Shown: one piece after another, positions 16,223-25,170 of the stretch | Layout: every line of letters starts with the position of its first letter | How positions within the stretch are numbered: the first letter of the stretch is position 1 | Assembly: GCA_040079795.1 (NCBI GenBank) | Contig: JBEBJQ010000009.1 | Coordinates: 1 to 64,000 of the forward strand | Reading direction: 5' to 3' | From: SXIZ01 sp040079795 | GTDB taxonomy: Bacteria > Pseudomonadota > Gammaproteobacteria > Methylococcales > Methylomonadaceae | DNA length: 64,000 nt | The notes under the pieces: generated by a model | What the model was told of the DNA's origin: nothing | Database searches by the model: none | What the model saw: the letters and a program-made list of their open reading frames with translations, nothing else | Position numbers and translations under genes: made by a program

Positions 16223-16605
16223 TTACGCTCCTTACCCTAGCCCAGCGGTAGGTAAATGGGTATATTAAACCAAAATATAAAGCACACAGCATGCCATTTT
16301 ATTCATGTAATTGTTAATTAACGATTTATGTAATTTTTAAAGGCCTCGGTTTACGTAGGTTAATTTAAAAATAGGGCATATCACTTAATTTATTGCGTGA
16401 AATAACACATATTATTTTCACAGGGCGTATTTAGAAATAATGACTACTGCATAAATTGCTTGGGTTGTTATAAGCGGGAAGTTTTCCCATTATTTGACAG
16501 GAAATATTCTTTATTATCAACTGTATATTGTTTTTTATGGGTTGATAACCTAAAGTCCGCGTCTATTTTAACTTCGGCAGCGCATATTGCTGGCAATGGT
16601 TAGTT
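16223..16605. promoter_or_regulatory. fecI/mxaR divergent intergenic region
   Basis: 383 bp of strongly AT-rich DNA between the divergent fecI and mxaR genes. A consensus -35-like TTGACA lies at 16494-16499 toward mxaR, but downstream -10 candidates are poorly spaced (TATCAA at 15 bases, TGTATA at 22). No ORF or repeat is evident. It is the boundary between the TonB block and the second half of the mxa cluster. Confidence 0.45.
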
Positions 16606-17625
16606 ATGACTACAGCGACTTCTTTAAATGACTGGCGCATTAAAGCGTTACAGTTCGAGCAACAAATCAATCAAACTGTCTTAGGGCAATCTGCCGCCGT
16701 CCGTGCCATCACCATTGCAGTGTTTGCACGGGGGCATGTATTACTGGAAGGCAATGTTGGGGTTGGTAAAACCACCCTGCTCCGCGCCGTCGCACAAAGT
16801 TTAGGCGGTGATTATCAGCGTATCGAAGGCACGATAGATTTAATGCCCGCTGATCTTGTTTATTACACCTATTTAGATCGCGATGGCCGCCCTAAAGTCG
16901 ATCCGGGCCCTTTATTGAAACAAGGCGAAAATCTCGCTACCTTCTTTTTCAACGAAATTAACCGCGCCCGTCCACAAGTGCATTCGCTGTTGTTACGCGC
17001 GATGGCAGAACGCAGTATTAATGCCTTTAACCGTGACTACACCCTGCCGCACATGCAGGTCTTTGCTGACCGGAACCGGGTTGAGCGTGAAGAAACCTTT
17101 GAGCTGCCCGCCGCCGCCAAAGACCGGTTTATGCTGGAAATTAACCTCGATACGCCTACCGATGATGCGGTGTTAGATGAATTAATGTTCAATCCCCGCT
17201 TTCATAATACGGATCAATTGATTGCCAGCTTGCCCAGCGGGCAAATTCCGTATTATCAGCTCAATGATTTAGCAAGCGACTTACAAAACAGTATTCAAGC
17301 CACGCCAAAATTACATGCTTATGCCTTGAGTTTATGGAAAGCCACGCATAACCCACAACAGTTCGGCATCAAGCTGGAGGATGTGGATATGCAGCAATTA
17401 TTGCTGTCCGGTGCCAGTCCGCGCGGGATGAGTTATTGGATACGTGCCGCCAAAGTGCGTGCTTGGCTGGAAAACCGTGACCATGTCTTGCCGGAAGATA
17501 TGCAAAACACTTTCGCTCATTGTATCGGGCATCGGCTGTTTTTAAACCCGATGTACGCTTACCGTAAGGAACAATTAATACCGGACTTATTGTCAGGCAT
17601 ATTAAAACAAGTGGCTGCGCCATAG
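16606..17625 (+). CDS. mxaR: MxaR, MoxR-family AAA+ ATPase
   Basis: AAA+ chaperone-like ATPase of 339 aa. Walker A GNVGVGKTT spans residues 49-57. The Walker B region reads FFFNEINRARPQ (N116-E117), so the usual Asp is Asn. The sensor/arginine region includes SGASPRGMSYWIRAAK, the MoxR C-terminal lid signature. MoxR proteins work with VWA-domain partners to activate metalloenzymes. In the mxa cluster MxaRSACKL are needed for calcium insertion into methanol dehydrogenase. Begins the rightward mxaR-L operon. Confidence 0.92.
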   Translation: MTTATSLNDWRIKALQFEQQINQTVLGQSAAVRAITIAVFARGHVLLEGNVGVGKTTLLRAVAQSLGGDYQRIEGTIDLMPADLVYYTYLDRDGRPKVDPGPLLKQGENLATFFFNEINRARPQVHSLLLRAMAERSINAFNRDYTLPHMQVFADRNRVEREETFELPAAAKDRFMLEINLDTPTDDAVLDELMFNPRFHNTDQLIASLPSGQIPYYQLNDLASDLQNSIQATPKLHAYALSLWKATHNPQQFGIKLEDVDMQQLLLSGASPRGMSYWIRAAKVRAWLENRDHVLPEDMQNTFAHCIGHRLFLNPMYAYRKEQLIPDLLSGILKQVAAP

Positions 17626-17675
17626 AGGAATGTAATTTAGGTAATCAGGCATCATAAACACCGGGGGAAATAAAA

Positions 17676-18074
17676 ATGCTAGGAATATGGGGCAATTATT
17701 CAAGTCAGTTCCTCTTTGTCATAGGCACTTCAACGTTGGTGATTTTTGGTGTGCCAATGGCAATTTGGCCTATTCATTGGGCAAAAACCCTTCGCTGGGA
17801 AATTCCAATCCAAACCGATTTGGCTGTTTATTATGGCAGGTGTCTTGGCTGCGTAGCTTTTGTAATTGGCTCATTCGGGGTTGTAGCCGCTATGAATCCT
17901 GCCGTGCAGATATTCTACTTTCAGTTTCTATTAGCATGTTGGGTTCTTATGGTCGTAGTACATGTATATGGAGCTGTCAAAAATATCCAGCCAATAACTG
18001 AAACCTACGAAATCGGTTTTTGGTTTGGGTTGTTTTTGCTTACGTTATCGTTTTGGCCAACTATGCCTGCCTAA
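17676..18074 (+). CDS. uncharacterised membrane protein between mxaR and mxaS
   Basis: 132-aa hydrophobic protein with about four membrane helices (about 10-32, 50-72, 78-98, 110-128). No recognised domain. It lies 50 bp after mxaR and 156 bp before mxaS, where mxaR and mxaS are usually adjacent, so it is an addition to the canonical cluster. It may be an accessory of methanol dehydrogenase assembly or a passenger. No function can be assigned. Confidence 0.75.
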   Translation: MLGIWGNYSSQFLFVIGTSTLVIFGVPMAIWPIHWAKTLRWEIPIQTDLAVYYGRCLGCVAFVIGSFGVVAAMNPAVQIFYFQFLLACWVLMVVVHVYGAVKNIQPITETYEIGFWFGLFLLTLSFWPTMPA

Positions 18075-18230
18075 AATTACGCTCTAGTAACCGAACATAT
18101 AAAACGTGTTGTTTTGCCGAACTGCCAGCAAGATGTCCGACCTGATTGCACGTAGATGTTCCACCAATAAAATTTCAACGTTGCCGCTCATGTTAGATCA
18201 CCGGATTCATTATTTAACAATTTTAACCTT

Positions 18231-19079
18231 ATGCACGAACGCCTCAATTATCGGTTAATAAAACCTTCCGCTGCCGTTTACCCCGGCGCACATCCGGGGC
18301 AAATGGTCGGCAGCGGGCAGTTATTTAAACGCCACGCGCCCTTAATCGCCAGCCCTGACCCGCGGCGTATAGATCTCCGCGCCAGCGTGCTTGACCCCTT
18401 CAACAGCTACCGCGTAAAAGTGTATCAACAACAAAGCACCATCAATGTCACCTTAATTGCCGACTTGTCTGCGTCCATGCGCTTTAACGGACGCTTCTCC
18501 AAGCAACATACCTTAGTGCAGTTATTAGTGGCGATTGCGGATGCCTCCCACAGCTATGGTGATCGTTTTGGGTTTATCGGTGCTGCCGATACCTTAAAAC
18601 CCCAATGGCAGTTGCCAGCCAGCCAAGCGATTGGACGCGTAAGCTTATTGGCGAAACAATTGCAAAATACTACTTTTCAAGGCACTGCCCATGCACTCAC
18701 GCAAGTTGCACCGTTTTTACCGGCCAGCAAAGGCTTAGTGTTTTTGGTGTCGGATTTTCATTGGCCGTTAGCGCATTGCAAAGCGGTATTAGGCGGTTTA
18801 AAAGGACACGAGGTTATCCCTGTGGTGTTATGGGATGCCCAAGAAATTAACGATTGGCCCGATTGGCGCTTAGTCAGCTTGCAAGACCTTGAAAATGGCA
18901 AAACGCGCACCTTGTTGATGCGTCCAAAATTACGAGAAAAGATTGCAACCGCTTATACCCAGCGGCAAAAAGACTTAAAAAACTGCTTTCGGGGCTTTGG
19001 CATGGAACCTTTGTTTTTAAATGCGGGTTTTCAAGTGGCACCGATTAACCAATATTTTGCACAACGGGCAGCGGCATGA
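18231..19079 (+). CDS. mxaS: MxaS, DUF58 protein of methanol dehydrogenase assembly
   Basis: 282-aa DUF58 protein, a VWA-related partner of MoxR ATPases. The DUF58 core shows DPRRIDLRASVLDPF and VTLIADLSASMRFNGRFSK (a DxSxS-like metal site), followed by a VSDFHWPL strand. The family partners MoxR ATPases in metallo-protein maturation. Its stop overlaps the mxaA start by four bases (ATGA), showing tight coupling to mxaACK. Confidence 0.9.
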   Translation: MHERLNYRLIKPSAAVYPGAHPGQMVGSGQLFKRHAPLIASPDPRRIDLRASVLDPFNSYRVKVYQQQSTINVTLIADLSASMRFNGRFSKQHTLVQLLVAIADASHSYGDRFGFIGAADTLKPQWQLPASQAIGRVSLLAKQLQNTTFQGTAHALTQVAPFLPASKGLVFLVSDFHWPLAHCKAVLGGLKGHEVIPVVLWDAQEINDWPDWRLVSLQDLENGKTRTLLMRPKLREKIATAYTQRQKDLKNCFRGFGMEPLFLNAGFQVAPINQYFAQRAAA

Positions 19080-19960
19080 AACGGTTAATGATGGTGTTGT
19101 TGTTAACAGGTTGCTCCGGCTCGAATACCGAACCGGTGAGAAATTTCACCTTCACTGCGCCGCGTCCGTTTGGTTACGTGTTAGGCGATGAAATCACCCA
19201 GCGTATCGAATTTGATACTGAAAATAATGTCACCCTACAAACCGCCAGCTTACCCGCCAAAGGGCAGGTTAATCGATGGTTGAATCTGAATGACGTATTC
19301 ATCAAGCATCGGGAAAGCGGTGGCAGTGTCCATCATGAATTGACGTTGCGTTATCAAGTGTTTTATGCCGCATTAGAAGTGAAATTACTCACTATTCCAG
19401 GGTTTAATTTAAGTCTGCAACGAAACGGAAAAGCGCTAAGCCAAGCGGTACCGGCATGGGCATTTAATATTTCACCGCTGCGGGAATTGGCGGTGCGTAA
19501 AACCGAAAATGGCGAATACAAACGCCCGGATACCCAACCGGAATTGCTGTCTACGACCAAGCCTTTAATGGGTTTAAGTGCTGGTTTACTCATTTCATTT
19601 GGTTTAGGTATCTATCTGGCAGGCGTATATGGAGTGTTGCCTAAACCGTTTAAACGCAATGCTTTTAAATCGGCACTCAAGCAGCTTAAATCCTTGTCCA
19701 AAGACAATATGGCGCAGGCGTTAAGCGCTGTACATCAGGCATTTAACCAATTATATGCACAGCCCTTATTCCATAATCGACTGGCAGATTTTTATATTGA
19801 CCATCCAGAATATCAACAATTAAGCGCTGAGTTAGATTGGTTTTTTAACTGCTCCAATCGTTTTTTCTTTAGCCAAGGCATGATTCCGGTAGAGATCGAC
19901 TTGGAAAAATTGCACAGCTTATGCCAATCCGCGCTAAATATTGAGCGAGGCAAACGATGA
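19076..19960 (+). CDS. mxaA: MxaA, calcium-insertion accessory protein
   Basis: 294-aa protein with a lipoprotein-type signal (LLLTGC-SGS, lipobox Cys near 13). A periplasmic beta-rich part (about 25-160) is followed by one membrane helix (about 162-186, LMGLSAGLLISFGLGIYLAG) and a cytoplasmic helical tail. MxaA is required for active, calcium-loaded methanol dehydrogenase in Methylobacterium. Overlaps mxaS and mxaC by four bases each. Confidence 0.88.
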   Translation: MKRLMMVLLLTGCSGSNTEPVRNFTFTAPRPFGYVLGDEITQRIEFDTENNVTLQTASLPAKGQVNRWLNLNDVFIKHRESGGSVHHELTLRYQVFYAALEVKLLTIPGFNLSLQRNGKALSQAVPAWAFNISPLRELAVRKTENGEYKRPDTQPELLSTTKPLMGLSAGLLISFGLGIYLAGVYGVLPKPFKRNAFKSALKQLKSLSKDNMAQALSAVHQAFNQLYAQPLFHNRLADFYIDHPEYQQLSAELDWFFNCSNRFFFSQGMIPVEIDLEKLHSLCQSALNIERGKR

Positions 19961-20937
19961 ATTGGGCGGTTAACCAGCCTTGGCTGCTCAGTGGCTTGGT
20001 ATTGAGTTTATTGCCCTTATTCAATAGCGGTATCAAACTCACGCCCAGCCCGTATTTAAGCCTTATTCCTACGGATCATTGGTCTACCGCATTGGCGCTA
20101 CTGCTGCGGTTAATTGCCAGCATTGCGATGGCCAGTTTGGTGTTAGGGTTGGCTGGTTTGCACCGCACGGAACAAACGATTGAGCGTATCGGGCATGGCG
20201 CGCACATTGTATTGTTGCTGGATCGCAGTAATAGCATGGATAACACCTTCGCCGGACAAGCGGCGAATGGCAAAGATGAATCAAAGTCCGTCGTTGCTAA
20301 ACGCCTACTCACTGAATTTGTCGCTAAACGCGAAAATGATCTTATCGGCGTAGCGGAATATAGCACTGCGCCGTTGTTCGTCATCCCGCTTACCGAAAAT
20401 AAACAAGCCGTGCAAGCGGCGATTGCCGCCACTTCAACGCCTGCTTTGAGTTACACCCATGTCAGTAAGGGTTTAGGTATGGCGTTGTCGTTTTTTCAAC
20501 AACAACCCTTAACGGGTTCACGCATTGTATTGCTGGTGTCTGATGGCGCAGCGGCATTATCCAGCGATGATGAACAAAAATTGCGGGTGTGGTTTAAAGA
20601 GCAGCAGGTACGTTTGTATTGGATTTTTTTGCGGACGGCTGGCAGTCCGGGCATTTTTGACAAGCCCGCCGATAGCCGGGACGACAACGCGCAAGCGATG
20701 CCGGAATTGTATTTGCATAAGTTTTTTTCCAGCTTACAAACACCGTATCAAGCCTTTGAAGCGGAAAGCCCCAATGCGTTAAGTGTGGCAATCGCAGACA
20801 TTAACCGCTTGGAAAATCTGCCTTTGCAGTATGTAGAACGCATTCCGAAACTGGATTTATCGGCAAGCTGTTACCAAATAGCAACTGTGTTAATCGCGGT
20901 GTTGTTAAGCCTGAAATTTGTTGAGATGAAACGATGA
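19957..20937 (+). CDS. mxaC: MxaC, VWA-domain membrane protein
   Basis: 326-aa membrane-anchored von Willebrand A protein. N-terminal membrane helices at about 10-27 and 45-68, then a VWA domain with the MIDAS motif DRSNS (in IVLLLDRSNSMDN, about 88-93) and VLLVSDGAAAL as the second metal-site strand. A C-terminal membrane helix lies at about 305-322. A MoxR-associated VWA protein of the calcium-insertion machinery. Overlaps mxaA and mxaK by four bases each. Confidence 0.9.
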   Translation: MNWAVNQPWLLSGLVLSLLPLFNSGIKLTPSPYLSLIPTDHWSTALALLLRLIASIAMASLVLGLAGLHRTEQTIERIGHGAHIVLLLDRSNSMDNTFAGQAANGKDESKSVVAKRLLTEFVAKRENDLIGVAEYSTAPLFVIPLTENKQAVQAAIAATSTPALSYTHVSKGLGMALSFFQQQPLTGSRIVLLVSDGAAALSSDDEQKLRVWFKEQQVRLYWIFLRTAGSPGIFDKPADSRDDNAQAMPELYLHKFFSSLQTPYQAFEAESPNALSVAIADINRLENLPLQYVERIPKLDLSASCYQIATVLIAVLLSLKFVEMKR

Positions 20938-21500
20938 TTACCCGAACCATCCGCCATACCGCAATTTGGGGAATATTGGCGACCAGTCTGTTGTTTTCCA
21001 TCTGGCAAGCGTTGTCTTTATTAGCCATTCGCCATGAAAACGGTTTGATTACCGATTTATTGAACCAGCAAGACGTTGATTTAAACACTGTCAATAAGGA
21101 TAAACCTGAACTCAGTCTGGCACGGGCATTTTATCTAAAACAATTGCATCGTTACGACCAAGCCTTAATCACTTTGGGGACAGTGATGGAACAAGGCGAC
21201 AACCGCTTTAAAGCTAAAGTGCGCTACAACCTGGGCAATATTTATCTGGAACAAGCGATGGTGGAAGTGGAAGCCACGCGCTTAGCCGCTGCCATGCCGT
21301 TAGTGGGCTTGGCAAAACAAGCCTATCGGCAGGCATTGACCCTGGACAGCGGCTTTTGGGATGCCAAATACAACCTTGAGGTGGCGATGCGTTTGTTACC
21401 GGAAATGGACAAAGTGAATTTACAAGACGATGAAGTAACCAATACCAAGCAATCGCAGCTGTGGACAACCGTCCCCGGTTTTCCGCGTGGATTGCCTTAA
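20934..21500 (+). CDS. mxaK: MxaK, membrane-anchored TPR-like protein
   Basis: 188-aa protein with one N-terminal membrane helix (about 9-30, WGILATSLLFSIWQALSLLA) and a periplasmic helical region with TPR-like repeats: FYLKQLHRYDQALITLGTVM, then VRYNLGNIYLEQA and LTLDSGFWDAKYNLEVAMR. MxaK belongs to the calcium-insertion group mxaACKL. Coupled to mxaC by an ATGA overlap. Confidence 0.87.
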   Translation: MITRTIRHTAIWGILATSLLFSIWQALSLLAIRHENGLITDLLNQQDVDLNTVNKDKPELSLARAFYLKQLHRYDQALITLGTVMEQGDNRFKAKVRYNLGNIYLEQAMVEVEATRLAAAMPLVGLAKQAYRQALTLDSGFWDAKYNLEVAMRLLPEMDKVNLQDDEVTNTKQSQLWTTVPGFPRGLP

Positions 21501-21526
21501 ACTTGCAATGCAACAGGAGATTAACT

Positions 21527-21925
21527 ATGAATAAACCCGTAAAATCAGCCATTTTCGCCTTGTCAATGGCACTTTCTCATCCAAGTATTGCGGGTGACAT
21601 TCCGAATTTAGTGGGAGTTTGGGTAGGTGAAAATAAAACTTATTCTGAACCCAAAGGCTATCAAAGTTGGACGAAAACTATCGAAATTACCGAGCAAAAA
21701 GAACGTATTTTCAAAGGGCATTTTACTTTTTCGGGGGGCAACAAGCATTTTTTTGGGGTCATTTATCCTGATAACAGCACTTTTTCTTGGGTTGGCGAAG
21801 ATAGCAAAGGCTACAACCACGGACATTTTTACAATGCCGACCATATTAGTGCCTGTTATCTTGAGGCAGGTGCGGATGCCACAGCGGGTTGTGCCGACTT
21901 GACCAAGCAAAAACCTAAACCGTAA
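21527..21925 (+). CDS. small secreted protein between mxaK and mxaL
   Basis: 132-aa protein with a signal peptide (about 1-22, ends PSIAG) and a good Shine-Dalgarno (AGGAGA) before ATG 21527. The mature part is beta-rich with several Gly/Trp/Phe positions (LVGVWVGENKTY, GHFTFSGGNKHFFG, STFSWVGEDSKGYNHG) and two C-terminal Cys that could form a disulfide. It suggests a small calycin-like barrel, by eye only. Not part of the textbook mxa order, in which mxaK and mxaL are neighbours, but on the same strand with short gaps, so probably co-transcribed. Function unknown. Confidence 0.8.
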   Translation: MNKPVKSAIFALSMALSHPSIAGDIPNLVGVWVGENKTYSEPKGYQSWTKTIEITEQKERIFKGHFTFSGGNKHFFGVIYPDNSTFSWVGEDSKGYNHGHFYNADHISACYLEAGADATAGCADLTKQKPKP

Positions 21926-21947
21926 TCCATCCATTAAGCGTTTCGCC

Positions 21948-22910
21948 ATGACCAAACTCCGTTGGCTAACCATTGATTATCGAATGATCTGCCTTTGCAT
22001 GGCGTTGCTGGCAATGGCGGTTTTATGGCTGCGTCCGAGTCATATCCAAAAGCAGCCGATTTACCAATTCACGGTGATTATTGACATCACCCGCAGTATG
22101 AATGCCACCGATTATCAAACCGAAGCGGGCGCAATCAGCCGCTTGGAACATATCAAAACCACCTTACGGCAACTGCTCACCCAACTGCCCTGCGAATCCA
22201 AAATGGGTTTAGGCTTATTTACCGAGCGCCGTTCTACCTTACTGTTTGAACCGATTGAGGTGTGCCAATCTTTTGCTGAAATTGATGCCGCCATCAGTCA
22301 TATCGACTGGCGCATGGCGTGGGCGGCAGACAGTAATATCGCCAAAGGCTTGTTAAATACTTTGGAAATGCTACAAAAACAAGACGGCGGCATTATTTTT
22401 ATCACGGATGGCCAAGAAGCCCCGCCAGTCAATCCCAGCTACCGTGCGGATTTTTCCGCTTTAAAAGGCAAAGCGAAAGGGTTGATTTTAGGGGCGGGCG
22501 ATTTAGCTGCTGTACCCATTCCTAAATTTGATGCAGACGGCAAACCTAACGGCGTGTATGCGCAAGACGATGTGCCGCATCGTTCGACCTTCGGGCAAAA
22601 CAACCTAGATCCCTCGCAAATAGAAGGTTACAACGCCCGTAATGCCCCGTTTGGTAGTGCCGTGGTCAAAGGTAATGAACATTTAACCTCGCTGCACGAA
22701 GACTATTTACAACAATTGAGTGCAGAATCCGGCTTGGCTTACGCACGGTTAACCGATTTGGAAACCTTACAAAAAACCTTGCAAACCTCGGCTTTAGCTA
22801 CAGCAAAACCAGTCGCTACTGATGTGCGCTGGCAACCGGCGATATTAGCTTTAGCCATGTTGTTATTGGTGTATTGGCCGCTCTCGTTTGCATTAGGTCG
22901 TAACGCTTAA
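21948..22910 (+). CDS. mxaL: MxaL, VWA-domain membrane protein
   Basis: 320-aa protein: N-terminal membrane helix (about 11-30), VWA domain with a variant MIDAS (IIDITRSMNATDY, Thr in place of the first Ser) and GGIIFITDGQEAPP, then a C-terminal membrane helix (about 295-316). Second VWA subunit of the MxaR-linked assembly machinery, needed with MxaA and MxaK for calcium insertion. 22 bp after the small secreted gene. Confidence 0.9.
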   Translation: MTKLRWLTIDYRMICLCMALLAMAVLWLRPSHIQKQPIYQFTVIIDITRSMNATDYQTEAGAISRLEHIKTTLRQLLTQLPCESKMGLGLFTERRSTLLFEPIEVCQSFAEIDAAISHIDWRMAWAADSNIAKGLLNTLEMLQKQDGGIIFITDGQEAPPVNPSYRADFSALKGKAKGLILGAGDLAAVPIPKFDADGKPNGVYAQDDVPHRSTFGQNNLDPSQIEGYNARNAPFGSAVVKGNEHLTSLHEDYLQQLSAESGLAYARLTDLETLQKTLQTSALATAKPVATDVRWQPAILALAMLLLVYWPLSFALGRNA

Positions 22911-22937
22911 AAAAATTATATTTCTGGAGCATCTTTT

Positions 22938-23459
22938 ATGAATAAACCCTTTTTTTTATCTGAACACACGTTATTTATTGCCCAGATGGCATTAGCCTTA
23001 ATCGGTGCGTATTTGACTAACTATTACGAAGCAGCCAGCCATTTTTACTGGTTGTTGATGGTATTATTATCCGCATTCGCAACACTCGCGCCGGATTTTG
23101 CACAAATGCAAGCCAATGAAGGCGCGGCCAAACAACGGTTTTATGTTCATCTGCAATATTGGGCAGGCAGCCTGTTTGCCGCCATGATTGTGTATGCACT
23201 GCATCAGGATGGTCGGATTGATATTCACGAAACCGGCTTGATTATTTTACTGATCCTGGCGCTTAGCACTTATTTTGATGGCGTATTCAAAGCATCTAAA
23301 CGTACTGCTTTTACAGGGTTTTATTTAGGCATGATTGTATTATCAACCGCCTTCCCAGAAACCTATCTTTGGCAGTTGTTGCTATTAGCCATTGGCGCAA
23401 TTGCGGTGAGTTATCATCTGCAAATGAACAGGCAAGGCCAAATTCTCCAAGAACAATAA
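22938..23459 (+). CDS. uncharacterised multi-pass membrane protein after mxaL
   Basis: 173-aa protein made almost entirely of membrane helices (about 9-30, 33-50, 75-93, 101-118, 125-142, 146-162). A Shine-Dalgarno (CTGGAG) precedes the ATG. 27 bp after mxaL, so it is probably the last gene of the mxaR-L operon. In other methylotrophs mxaD/E/H follow mxaL, but I see no clear match to these. Function unknown. Confidence 0.75.
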   Translation: MNKPFFLSEHTLFIAQMALALIGAYLTNYYEAASHFYWLLMVLLSAFATLAPDFAQMQANEGAAKQRFYVHLQYWAGSLFAAMIVYALHQDGRIDIHETGLIILLILALSTYFDGVFKASKRTAFTGFYLGMIVLSTAFPETYLWQLLLLAIGAIAVSYHLQMNRQGQILQEQ

Positions 23460-23586
23460 CTACCTAATAAAAAAACTATTAAAATGATGTGTTACAAACA
23501 GTAGCTTAAAATATATTTACTTTTAGTGATGTTCTTCTAAAATGCCAACAAGGCTTCCCTTTTTTAAATTACTTTTGGAGAACATC

Positions 23587-24111
23587 ATGAAAAAAACCAG
23601 CTTATATTCAATCGGCGCAGTAGGACTTGTTTTAACAACCGCATTAGCCAACGCTGCGACTCAACCACTCGACACTTGCATTAGCGCAATACAAAAACAA
23701 AAGCCTGGTGAATTAATTAAACTCGAAAAACTAATAGTTTCAGGTAAGCCTGTGTATGAATTTGAAGTCAAGGACAGCAGCGGTAACGAGTGGGAGTTTA
23801 TGTGCAATGCTCAGAACGGCAAAATCACCGAACAGGAAAGTGAAGTGATTAATGCTGAAAATGAAGCGTTTAAGAAACATCTGAAAATCTCAGAAGCGGA
23901 CGCTACTGCTACCGCTTTAAAAGCCCATCCCGGAAAAGTCCAGGAAGTCGAATATGAAATTGAAGCGAATGGTGATGCCAGCTATGAAATTGATATTATC
24001 AGCGACAAAGGCGTAGAAACCAAAGTTGAGGTTGATGCCGGGAGCGGTAAGATTATTGAAACTGCAACAGAAACTTGGGAAATAGGCGAAGAAGCCGATG
24101 AAAAAAGATAG
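23587..24111 (+). CDS. periplasmic PepSY-domain protein
   Basis: 174-aa exported protein, started at ATG 23587 behind a GGAG site, not at an earlier in-frame ATG. Signal peptide about 1-23 (ends ANAA). Two PepSY-type repeats: about 33-85 (LIKLEKLIVSGKPVYEFEV with a Cys pair C28/C68 nearby) and about 105-165 (ISEADATATALKAHPGKVQE, YEIDIISDKGVETKVEVDAG). The acidic tail could bind cations. PepSY domains inhibit peptidases or bind metals. It is the last gene before the IS481 relic and may be independent of mxa. Confidence 0.85.
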   Translation: MKKTSLYSIGAVGLVLTTALANAATQPLDTCISAIQKQKPGELIKLEKLIVSGKPVYEFEVKDSSGNEWEFMCNAQNGKITEQESEVINAENEAFKKHLKISEADATATALKAHPGKVQEVEYEIEANGDASYEIDIISDKGVETKVEVDAGSGKIIETATETWEIGEEADEKR

Positions 24112-24137
24112 TGGCTATTGGGGTTGTTGCATAATTT

Positions 24138-25102
24138 GTATTAGCTCAGACTTAATCTGACAGTTACCGGTTTTGCAGTGTGTCCGTCAGATTAGGTTAG
24201 GTTTGGTTCAGGTTTTTCTGGGCCCAAATCCGTTTTCCATCCAGCAAAGTATCCATTGGCGTCCTGCCATTGCACATTTTGCCCTGATGAGTCCGGTCAT
24301 TGTTGTAATAAATAAGCCATTCGCCCAGATCCTTTTGCGAGGATTCCAGGCCACGATAAAGCTTTTTACGGAAGATGACCTGATAGAACCCTTGCAATAT
24401 GGTTTTATGGGACTGTTCATAAATCCCATTGGTTTGCGGATGCCTGGCCTTGGTTTTGGTATGGCCGATGCCGTTGATCGCCAGATATAACTGATAGCCA
24501 TGCTGTTCGGCTTTACCACAATATTCTGTCCCACAGTCCGTCAGGATACGCAGTGCGGGCAGCCCGTTCGCTTCATAGGACGGCAATACTTTGTCATTCA
24601 GGGTACCAGCTGCTGTTATCGGTGTTTTGGCCGTGTACAGGTTACAGTGCGCCACTTTGCTGTAGGTATCCACGTAAGCCTGCTGGTATTGCGCCCTACG
24701 CCTTTGAGGTTGCCAACGTAGAAAGTGTCTTGTGGATCAAGGTATCCTGGATGAACTGTTTCAATTTCACCACAGGCTTCGTCATCGTGTGTTTTTTCTC
24801 TAACGCAGCAATCTGGGCACCGGCCAGCGGCTTTTATCGGTTAAAGCCTCAACACCCCCTTCGGCAACCAGTTCCTGATAACGATAAAACGTATCACGCG
24901 ATATGCCCATTACCTTACAAGCCTTGGATACGTTTTGCAGTTCTTAGGCTAAGTTTAACAGCCCAGCGTTGGGTTTTATTATCGGATTGTTAGTATGTGG
25001 AGCGTTATCTTTCGGGTTTTGGTTAAGGTTTCGACCCCCCTATCTAAACTGGTAACCCTCATCTTTTCACGTCGATGTGTCAGATTAAGTCGAGACTAAT
25101 AC
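24138..25102 (-). mobile_element. decayed IS481-family insertion sequence
   Basis: About 965 bp bounded by imperfect terminal inverted repeats. The left end (24138-24163) reads GTATTAG...GACTTAATCTGACA and the right end (25078-25102) is its complement with two or three differences. On the minus strand the C-terminal half of a DDE transposase is open from 24673 to 24197 (ILTDCGTEYCGKAEQHG, RHPQTNGIYEQSH, LIYYNNDRTHQGK). The N-terminal part (DTFYVGNLKGVG and helix-turn-helix pieces) is in other frames, with a frameshift near 24690, so the transposase is inactive. No target duplication could be confirmed. Confidence 0.85.
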
Positions 25103-25170
25103 AGTTAAATTCGCTTCTGGTTAAACCAGCTAAAAACTATGCTTGAAATCATTAAGTGAGCGCCCCAGCC

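Noticed and set aside
24553..24993. Long plus-strand frame through the IS relic
   Set aside because: It is antisense to clear transposase sequence and has no protein-like features.
24138..25102. Active insertion sequence
   Set aside because: The transposase is interrupted by frameshifts and the inverted repeats are imperfect.
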